Source of the DNA: Candidatus Poseidonia sp.
Lineage (GTDB): Archaea; Thermoplasmatota; Poseidoniia; Poseidoniales; Poseidoniaceae
DNA length: 32,081 bases
Reading direction: 5' to 3'
NCBI GenBank assembly: GCA_023254355.1
Contig: JALRLR010000007.1
Span: 1-32,081, forward strand
Shown: in pieces, positions 9,466 to 16,627 of the stretch
How positions within the stretch are numbered: the stretch's first letter is position 1
How the letters are laid out: each line of letters starts with the position of its first letter
Notes under the pieces: model-generated
The model's database searches: none
What the model saw: the letters and a program-made list of their open reading frames with translations, nothing else
What the model was told of the DNA's origin: nothing
Program-made: the position numbers and the translations under genes

Positions 9466-11397
9466 ATGACCAATGACGACGAATCGCCCGTTGAGGAAGC
9501 CGAAACCACCGTGAGGGGGCACAATCGGCAACCCATCGTTTCGGTCTTGGGCCATGTTGACCACGGAAAAACCAGTCTCTTGGACATGGTTCGCTCCATT
9601 GGTAGTCAACGTCAAGCCAGTGTCATGGACCGCGAGGCCGGTGGCATCACCCAACACATTGGCGCCACCGAGGTGCCCGCCGACGTCCTGAACGAAACGT
9701 GTGCAGCCATGCTGGGAGGCAAGAACTTCAAGTCCCCTGGATTGTTGTTTATTGATACACCGGGCCACCATTCCTTCGCTTCGCTTCGCAACCGGGGCGG
9801 GTCCGTTGCCGACATCGCCGTTCTTGTCATTGACATCATGGAAGGGCTCCAACCTCAAACCATCGAGTCGCTGAACATCCTCAAGGAAACCCGAACGCCG
9901 TTCGTGATCGCCGGTAACAAAGTGGATCGCCTGCACGGCTGGCGATGCGAACGGGGGCGCTCGTTCATCGAGTCCTTTCGAGGCCAGCGAGACGATGTCA
10001 AAGCGTTGTTCGAGGACCGTTATTGGAAGATCATCGGGCAGTTTTCAGAACACGGCTTCAACCTCGAGCGTTATGACCAAATTCGTGACTTCCGCCAAAA
10101 CGTCGCCCTTGTTCCCATGACAGCGAAGGAAGGGGAAGGTCTCCAAGATTTGTTGGCCGTCACGGTCGGTTTGGCCGAGCGGTTCCTTGAGGACCGGTTG
10201 ACCGATACCCTCGGTGCTGCGCAAGGAACGGTGCTCGAGATGCGCGACGAAGTCGGCATGGGGAAGACCATCGATGTCATTTTGTATCGTGGGGAACTAA
10301 AGATTGGCGACACCATCATGTTGGCCGGTCAGGACGGACCGTTCACGACGCACATCAAGGGACTCAAACGCCCGCAAGGGATGGCCGAGATGCGAGATGC
10401 TGGCAAGCGCTGGGTCAATTTCAACGCCGTCGAAGCGGCATGTGGCGTGAAAATCGTCGCCCCGAACCTCGAATCCACCATTGCGGGAACGACCCTTCAT
10501 TTGGCCAACACCGCCGAAGAGAAAGAAGCGGCAGAGGAAGCCATCCGGGAGGAGTGGCGTGACATTTTCAACGCCATGCCGGTGATGTGTTCGGCTTGCA
10601 ACGAGATTTTCGCCCGCGCCGCCTTCGCCGAACACACGGCCCAAAAAGGCCCTTGCCGTGGTGCCGAAGAGGACCGCACGGGGGTCGTCATCAAAGCCGA
10701 TACCGTCGGCGGTTTGGAAGCGCTGGCCTTTGAATTGCACCAGCGAAACATTCCCGTTCGTCAAGCGACGGTGGGTCCGGTCAACAAGAAGGACATCCTG
10801 ATGGCCAGCACCGCCACCGACCCGTTGCAAAAGGTCATTCTTGGCTTTTCGACCAAGGCCAACACGAGCGAAGTTGCGCAGCATCTGGAAGACGACGACG
10901 CCGATGTGAAATTCATCGCTGGACCGATCATCTATCACATCATGGACGAGTTCGAAGCGTGGCAGGAAGCCACCAAGGCGGCCATCGAGGAGGAGCAACG
11001 GGAATCCTTGGTCTACCCTGGGAGGGTTCTGTACCTGAAGGACCACACCTTCCGGGCCAAAGGACCCGCCATCGTTGGCATGCGTGTGCTTGGTGGCCGC
11101 ATTCACGTCGGGCAACGCTTGATGAAGCTCGACGGGACACCGGTCGGTCAAATCAAGAGCCTGCGAACCCGTTCATCCGAGGATGTCCGGGAGGCCATGC
11201 AAGGCGACGAAGTGGCGGTCGCCGTTCAAGGGCCCACGGTGGGGCGCCACATCGAAGAATTGGAAGAATTTTACGTGGACGTTCCCGAGCGGCATGTCAA
11301 ACGGCTCAGAGCGTTGGACCTCTCTCCCATTGAAGAGGAAATCCTCAACGACATCACGGCCCTTCATCGCAAGGAGAACCATTTCTGGGGTCGGTAA
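9466..11397 (+). CDS. infB: translation initiation factor aIF5B
   Basis: QPIVSVLGHVDHGKTSLLDMVR, GGITQHIGATEVP, IDTPGHHSFASLRNRGGSVADIAVLVIDI, NKVDR; archaeal/eukaryal IF5B layout. Confidence 0.96.
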   Translation: MTNDDESPVEEAETTVRGHNRQPIVSVLGHVDHGKTSLLDMVRSIGSQRQASVMDREAGGITQHIGATEVPADVLNETCAAMLGGKNFKSPGLLFIDTPGHHSFASLRNRGGSVADIAVLVIDIMEGLQPQTIESLNILKETRTPFVIAGNKVDRLHGWRCERGRSFIESFRGQRDDVKALFEDRYWKIIGQFSEHGFNLERYDQIRDFRQNVALVPMTAKEGEGLQDLLAVTVGLAERFLEDRLTDTLGAAQGTVLEMRDEVGMGKTIDVILYRGELKIGDTIMLAGQDGPFTTHIKGLKRPQGMAEMRDAGKRWVNFNAVEAACGVKIVAPNLESTIAGTTLHLANTAEEKEAAEEAIREEWRDIFNAMPVMCSACNEIFARAAFAEHTAQKGPCRGAEEDRTGVVIKADTVGGLEALAFELHQRNIPVRQATVGPVNKKDILMASTATDPLQKVILGFSTKANTSEVAQHLEDDDADVKFIAGPIIYHIMDEFEAWQEATKAAIEEEQRESLVYPGRVLYLKDHTFRAKGPAIVGMRVLGGRIHVGQRLMKLDGTPVGQIKSLRTRSSEDVREAMQGDEVAVAVQGPTVGRHIEELEEFYVDVPERHVKRLRALDLSPIEEEILNDITALHRKENHFWGR

Positions 11398-11450
11398 GCC
11401 GTTTGGTTCACCGAAGCGGGCATGAGCATTTTTTGAGATTCGAGCGCGCA

Positions 11451-11461
11451 CATTGATATAA
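11451..11461 (+). promoter_or_regulatory. TATA-like element upstream of MoxR ATPase
   Basis: CATTGATATAA about 40-50 nt upstream of ATG 11500, after a T-tract (cattttttgag) that could terminate infB. Confidence 0.4.
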
Positions 11462-11499
11462 GAAAGGAAAAAGTAACCTTCTTGTAACGAGGTTTGACC

Positions 11500-12501
11500 A
11501 TGGAAGCAAGCATGCAAGCAGGCGCTGGTGGTGCTCGCACCCAAGATTTGATCGCCACCGTTTCAGCCATCTCAAACAGCCTCATGAATGAGGTGAGCAA
11601 AGTCATCATCGGCAAAAACGAGAACCTCCGTCGTGTGACGGTGGGAATTCTTTCCAACGGCAACATGCTGCTGGAGGATTTCCCTGGATTGGCCAAGACC
11701 TTGCTGGCCAACACCTTTGCTCGGGCCTTGGGCTGCAAGTTCAAGCGCGTTCAGTTCACCCCCGACCTGCTCCCCTCGGACATCATGGGGACCTACATGT
11801 ACGACCAAAAATCGGGCGAGTTCAAACTCCGAGCCGGGCCGCTCTTTTCCAACATCTTGCTGGCGGACGAAATCAACCGTGCGCCACCCAAGACGCAAGC
11901 CGCCTTGCTGGAAGCCATGGAAGAGAAGCAGGTCACGATTGAAGGCATCACCCACAAATTGCCAGCGCCGTTCGTGGTGTTGGCCACCCAGAACCCCATT
12001 GAGCAGGAAGGTACCTACCCGCTTCCAGAGGCCCAAATGGACCGATTCCTGATGAAGATGAGCATGGGTTATCCAGACCGAGCCGAAGAGAAGGCCATCC
12101 TTGCTCGCCGGAAACTGCGAGGCCAAGACGACCACGTGGTTGAGCAAGTCACCTCTCCCAAGAAGGTCGTGGCCATGCAGAAGGCCCTCGAAACGGTTCA
12201 TGTGGACCCGGCCATCCTTTCCTACATCATCGAAATCGTGCAGCGAACCCGTGAAGACCACCGTGTCATCAACGGGGCGTCGCCTCGTGCAAGCCAAGCG
12301 TTGTTCAAGACGGGCCGTGCGGCCGCCGCTGTAGCGGGCCGCAATTATGTCATTCCCGACGACATCAAGGGCATCGCCCTCCAGATCATCTCGCACCGCA
12401 TCAACATGAAGCCGGAAGCCAAGATTCGAGGCATCACGGGCATGCACATCGTGCGCAAGATTCTCTCGGAAGTTCCGGTCCCCGTGATTCAACCCGCTTG
12501 A
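11500..12501 (+). CDS. MoxR-family AAA+ ATPase
   Basis: NGNMLLEDFPGLAKTLLANTFARAL, RVQFTPDLLPSDIMGTYMYD, LADEINRAPPKTQAALLEAMEEKQVTIEG, ATQNPIEQEGTYPLPEAQMDRF. Confidence 0.95.
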   Translation: MEASMQAGAGGARTQDLIATVSAISNSLMNEVSKVIIGKNENLRRVTVGILSNGNMLLEDFPGLAKTLLANTFARALGCKFKRVQFTPDLLPSDIMGTYMYDQKSGEFKLRAGPLFSNILLADEINRAPPKTQAALLEAMEEKQVTIEGITHKLPAPFVVLATQNPIEQEGTYPLPEAQMDRFLMKMSMGYPDRAEEKAILARRKLRGQDDHVVEQVTSPKKVVAMQKALETVHVDPAILSYIIEIVQRTREDHRVINGASPRASQALFKTGRAAAAVAGRNYVIPDDIKGIALQIISHRINMKPEAKIRGITGMHIVRKILSEVPVPVIQPA

Positions 12502-12571
12502 GAGCAACCTCGTTGAGGCTTGCATTGAAAGGGGAGGTCAACCGTGGGCTGTTTGCTGGGGGTGAACAAGC

Positions 12572-13531
12572 ATGAATCCTTACAAGATGGTTATCGCCGT
12601 AGCGAACCAAAAAGGAGGATGTGCCAAGACCACCACGGCCGTGAACGTCGCTGCAGCACTGGCTAAAGGTTCTCGACGCCAAGGCCTGCCACCGGCCAAA
12701 GTGCTGCTGGTGGATTTGGACCCTCAAGGCAACTGCGCCACTTCATTCGGGCTTGAAAAAAAGAAGATCAAGAAGACCGTTTATGACCTGCTCACCAACG
12801 ATTCGGGTGAAGACCTTCCGTTGATGGAGGAATACTTGATTCCTCCCGAAGAAATTACCAAAGCCATGCAAGAGGCTTGGAGCAATCGAAACGGTGGCAA
12901 GAAAGTCCCCGAATCGATCGATGCAGGCCACCTGTGGATTTTGCCCAGCGACATTCACCTCTCGGGAGCAGAAATTGAATTGAGCCACAAAATCGGACGG
13001 GAAACTCGTCTCCAAGAGGCCTTGATGCCCATCGTTGACGAGTTTGATTACATCATCATCGACACCCCACCCTCGCTCGGGTTGCTGTCCATCAACGCGA
13101 TGTGTGCAGCGAATTGGGTGATGGTGCCGGTGCAAGCGGAGTATTACGCCTTGGAAGGGTTCAGCATGTTGATGAATTCGATCAAGATGATACAACGTCG
13201 CATCAATCGAAACCTCAAGATCTTCGGCATCGTGATGACCATGGTTGACGGCCGCTCAAAACTCAGCACCTATGTGTGCGACCAGGTCAACAAAAAAATG
13301 CCGAACAAACTCTTCAACACCACCGTCCGTCGTTTAGCCAAGGTGGCTGAAGCACCGTGGAGCGGTGCACCGACCGTCTTGTTGAACAAACCCACCAACT
13401 CCGGGGCAGGGGCGGGCAGCCTTGAGTACTGGACCCTCGCCAAAGAAGTTCATCAGCGCGTCCTCGAAGTTCGTCGGGAATTTGGTGTCACCGAAGAATC
13501 TCGTCTTCGGGTGGAACGCAACATTCGATGA
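12572..13531 (+). CDS. ParA/Soj-family ATPase (AAA-type partition ATPase)
   Basis: VIAVANQKGGCAKTTTAVNVAAAL (deviant Walker A KGGxxKTT), LLVDLDPQGNCATSFG, DYIIIDTPPSLGLLSINAM, VPVQAEYYALEG. Confidence 0.95.
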   Translation: MNPYKMVIAVANQKGGCAKTTTAVNVAAALAKGSRRQGLPPAKVLLVDLDPQGNCATSFGLEKKKIKKTVYDLLTNDSGEDLPLMEEYLIPPEEITKAMQEAWSNRNGGKKVPESIDAGHLWILPSDIHLSGAEIELSHKIGRETRLQEALMPIVDEFDYIIIDTPPSLGLLSINAMCAANWVMVPVQAEYYALEGFSMLMNSIKMIQRRINRNLKIFGIVMTMVDGRSKLSTYVCDQVNKKMPNKLFNTTVRRLAKVAEAPWSGAPTVLLNKPTNSGAGAGSLEYWTLAKEVHQRVLEVRREFGVTEESRLRVERNIR

Positions 13532-13635
13532 AGGCCTTGGCGCTGCGGTTCACCCTGTGAAACCGTTGCTGGACCCTGCATTGGTTTCGGATGGGTTAAG
13601 TATGGGCCCAAATCAAACCGCCTTCGGGTACGACC

Positions 13636-13878
13636 ATGACTGCCGAAGGAATGACCTCCGTGAGTGTGAGTTACGAAATTCGCCGACAGCTGAACACCCT
13701 TCGGACCACGGGAGGGCACAAAAGCGTCAACGAGTTGTTGGCCGATATGATTCGAACGCACAAGATGCTGAAGATGAAGGGTGAGATTGACACCTTACGG
13801 GAACGGATGAAGTTGGCCGTTGACGTGGACGTGGACCATTTGGCCGAACGCTTGAATCTGGCCCCCTTCCAGGTGTGA
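13636..13878 (+). CDS. small putative ribbon-helix-helix DNA-binding protein
   Basis: 80 aa. SVSVSYEIRRQLNTLRTTGGHKSVNELLADMIRTHKMLKMK fits the beta-strand-helix-helix pattern of RHH (CopG/VapB/SegB-like) proteins; located downstream of parA. Confidence 0.55.
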   Translation: MTAEGMTSVSVSYEIRRQLNTLRTTGGHKSVNELLADMIRTHKMLKMKGEIDTLRERMKLAVDVDVDHLAERLNLAPFQV

Positions 13879-14138
13879 TGTCCATGATGTCGTGGCGCCC
13901 TCCCGGTTACCGGTTCCGTGCCCGTGATTTGGTGAAGGCGCTCTGCAGCGACGAAACCGACCAGGCCATGTTGTTGCTGGCCGCAGCCCAAGGCAAGGTG
14001 GAGTTGTTTGCCGACGCCACGGCGTGGAACGGGTTTCTTTGGCTCGTGATGAACACCTGCAAGGTGGAGGGCCAACCGCTTTACTCCGGGCAGGAGTTGG
14101 GCTCACTCAAAGCCAGCTTGCCCATTGTGTGGATCTAA
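13878..14138 (+). CDS. hypothetical 86-87 aa protein translationally coupled to the RHH-like gene
   Basis: ATG 13878 overlaps the upstream TGA (TGATG; alternative GTG at 13875). The frame stays open to the convergent neighbour. Confidence 0.55.
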   Translation: MSMMSWRPPGYRFRARDLVKALCSDETDQAMLLLAAAQGKVELFADATAWNGFLWLVMNTCKVEGQPLYSGQELGSLKASLPIVWI

Positions 14139-16576
14139 TTCTTGCCGTACTTGGCCAACCACTCGTGGCCGTACCATCGCCACTGGTCCATCGTCCAGCC
14201 GTCCGGCAGGCCACTCTCTGGCAACGGAGGGGTTTGTGAAGGCATTTCTGGCGTGCTGGGCGCCGAAGTCGCCTCGGGAGCGGCTGTGGTCGGGGCAGGC
14301 ATGCCGGCAATGGTTTCGATGCTCTCTTCTTCGTAGGTCATGGAACCGGCATCCGCTGCCTCTCCTTCGGCCTTCATGTCCATGTCAGCGAACCCGTCAT
14401 CCTCGTTTTCATCAAAATTCAATTGTTCCACATCGTCGTCCCACGAAGCGTCGGAAATCACACCGCCTGCAGCTGAAAGACCCCCTCGACCTTCCAGGGC
14501 TTCTCGAGAGGCGTTGCTGGACAGGGCCGGGTTAATGCCACCGTATTCCTTGGTGGTGGTCGCCGTCTTGCGCTTGTTGATGAGGAAGGCCACCGCCAAA
14601 ATCACCACGGTCAACGCGATGAACGCCCCCAAGCCCACCACGATGACTTGGTTCAGCACCTCGTCGTCCACGTTGAGCGGAGAATCACCTTCCGTTGAAT
14701 CTTGCAGTGAAGCGTTCCAAGCGTAGAAGCCCAACACCGTTTCCCCTTCGGCAACGCTGTTCAAGTAGGCCTGGTAGGCAGGATTGTTCCAGCCCTGGCA
14801 AGCCTCGGAGGTGTCGTTCTTGTTGTTCAAGCAATGGTCCTGTTCGGTTTGGATGAACGAGCGCGTGTCGTCGTAATCCGCGTTGGAACCCACGCCGTCT
14901 CCGTCTCCGTCGAAGTGCTCGTTGGGGTCGGCATCCATGAGTGGGGATTCGGTTCGGTCCACCCACCCGTCTCCGTCGAGGTCCTCGCAGCCGAAGGATG
15001 GGACGGCCACGTAGCCCTTGCTGCTGTTGCCGTCAATGCTCACGGCGTTGCGTGACGTCCCGAATTCCCAAGGGCAGGCGTCGGGCTCTTGGCCATCGGC
15101 GGCGTCACCAAAGCCGTCACCGTCACCGTCCAGCCATTGGGTCGGGTTGGAAGGCAGGGCGTCAGCACCGTCCTCAACGGTCCAATCCTCGTCGGGGTTG
15201 GAATAGCCGTCCAAATCGCTGTCCGGACAACCGTATCGGTCAACGGTCGAAAAGGCGTTGACGGTCGGGCACGCATCGGGCATGAACCCATCCGGATTGT
15301 CACCGTATCGGTCACGGTCAGCATCGGCCCACTGTGAGGGCTCGTCGGGAAACACGTCACCGTCTTCACCGTTGGTGTTGTCCCCGTAGCCATCACCGTC
15401 TCTGTCGGACCATTGGTCGGCGTTGTTGGGAAACAGGTCGGGATTGTTCCCGGCAACGTTGTCACCGTACCCGTCGCCGTCGAGATCGCTCCATTGGGTT
15501 TCGTCGTCGGGGAACGCATCGGCGTCGTTGCCGTCAGGGTTGTCGCCGTAACCGTCTTCGTCGGCGTCCGCAGATTGCGTGGGGTCGCTTGGGAAGGCAT
15601 CGTTTCGGTCGTTCACGCCGTCACCGTCGCTGTCGAGGTCGAAATACCGAATCTTGGTGGTATCCGGGGTCACGCCAACGGCGTAAAATTGGCCCGTGAA
15701 CTCGGGAAGGACGCCAACGATATCACCGGAGGCTTCGAAATTTTCCAGCACGGTGAAGTTGTTGTCGAGGAAGGTGACTCTCCCCTGCTTCGCTCCAACG
15801 ATGAACATGTTCGAGGTGCTGCTGAGGTGCGTGGTCTGTTTGGTGTGGCCCAAGGAGGTGCTGGTCACGCTCCAAGCGTTGGTTTCGTAATGGTACGCCA
15901 CGCCTCCTGTTGTACCGGCCAGCAGGGTGTCGTTGCCTACCTTGGCCAGACTCGAGACGATGCCCGTTGGTTCGGTCAGCGTGTTGGTCAGCACGCCTTC
16001 AGAGGAGTGGATGTAGATTTTCTTGTCGTAAGAAGCGATGGCCAAGCGACCATCGTTTAAGATTTCAAATGCAGAAATTCCGGCTTGAATCACCGAACTG
16101 CTCACCCCGGTGAAGCCGATGGCATCGTATTGGTCGGCTCGTCGCTTGCCAGCGGAATACATCAGCCACAAATCGCCTTCTTGGTCATAGACCGCATCGT
16201 TGACGGGGTCGGGTGTGGAGATGTTTCGGTAGACGGTCTGGGTGCTCAGTTGCACCACCTCTACGCCGTTTTGGTGGGCCACGGTAACCAATTCGTTGGC
16301 ATCATCTAGGCGTGCATGGTTGGCATCAACCCCCAATCCAAGGGACCACTGGACGGCGAGGACGCCGTTGCTGAAACTGTTCACGCTGACGTTTCCTTCG
16401 TCCGTAACGGTGAGGACGCGACCGTCGAGCAAGGTTTTCCACAACACCAGCGGTGCGTCCAATTCATCGGTTTGACCGGCGTCGGTCAGCGTCGAAAGGT
16501 TGGCCGACGCTGGGTTGAGCATCAGCACGGGTGCAAGAAGCACAAAAACAGCCGACAGCACACCAAAGCGGTTCAT
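14135..16576 (-). CDS. large secreted/membrane-anchored protein: N-terminal propeller-like region, thrombospondin type-3-like acidic repeats, C-terminal TM and cytosolic tail
   Basis: Signal peptide MNRFGVLSAVFVLLAPVLMLNPASA; repeats DGDGYGDN..DG...D.FP....QW; TM VIVVGLGAFIALTVVILAVAFLINKRK; C-terminus LPDGWTMDQWRWYGHEWLAKYGKN. Confidence 0.85.
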   Translation of the reverse strand: MNRFGVLSAVFVLLAPVLMLNPASANLSTLTDAGQTDELDAPLVLWKTLLDGRVLTVTDEGNVSVNSFSNGVLAVQWSLGLGVDANHARLDDANELVTVAHQNGVEVVQLSTQTVYRNISTPDPVNDAVYDQEGDLWLMYSAGKRRADQYDAIGFTGVSSSVIQAGISAFEILNDGRLAIASYDKKIYIHSSEGVLTNTLTEPTGIVSSLAKVGNDTLLAGTTGGVAYHYETNAWSVTSTSLGHTKQTTHLSSTSNMFIVGAKQGRVTFLDNNFTVLENFEASGDIVGVLPEFTGQFYAVGVTPDTTKIRYFDLDSDGDGVNDRNDAFPSDPTQSADADEDGYGDNPDGNDADAFPDDETQWSDLDGDGYGDNVAGNNPDLFPNNADQWSDRDGDGYGDNTNGEDGDVFPDEPSQWADADRDRYGDNPDGFMPDACPTVNAFSTVDRYGCPDSDLDGYSNPDEDWTVEDGADALPSNPTQWLDGDGDGFGDAADGQEPDACPWEFGTSRNAVSIDGNSSKGYVAVPSFGCEDLDGDGWVDRTESPLMDADPNEHFDGDGDGVGSNADYDDTRSFIQTEQDHCLNNKNDTSEACQGWNNPAYQAYLNSVAEGETVLGFYAWNASLQDSTEGDSPLNVDDEVLNQVIVVGLGAFIALTVVILAVAFLINKRKTATTTKEYGGINPALSSNASREALEGRGGLSAAGGVISDASWDDDVEQLNFDENEDDGFADMDMKAEGEAADAGSMTYEEESIETIAGMPAPTTAAPEATSAPSTPEMPSQTPPLPESGLPDGWTMDQWRWYGHEWLAKYGKN
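14850..15640 (-). repeat. coding tandem repeats (TSP3-like Ca-binding motifs, roughly 22-50 aa per unit, core unit about 27 aa)
   Basis: Successive units DADEDGYGDNPDGNDADAFPDDETQWS / DLDGDGYGDNVAGNNPDLFPNNADQWS / DRDGDGYGDNTNGEDGDVFPDEPSQWA and further degenerate copies. Confidence 0.85.
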
Positions 16577-16627
16577 GCAAAGCCCCAGCATGAAGACAGA
16601 TATGAACAGCGCGCTTTCGTGGTAGAA

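Noticed and set aside
13603-13610. TGGGCCCA palindrome in the parA-RHH gap
   Set aside because: A single 8-bp GC-rich palindrome is expected by chance at this composition.
13636-14138. Type II toxin-antitoxin module (RHH antitoxin + toxin)
   Set aside because: Possible from gene sizes and overlap, but the 87-aa protein shows no PIN, RelE or MazF motif I can recognise, so it is kept only as an alternative explanation to the partition cassette.
14850-15640. Possible CRISPR or non-coding tandem repeat array
   Set aside because: Repeats are in-frame degenerate coding units (TSP3-like), not identical repeats with unique spacers.
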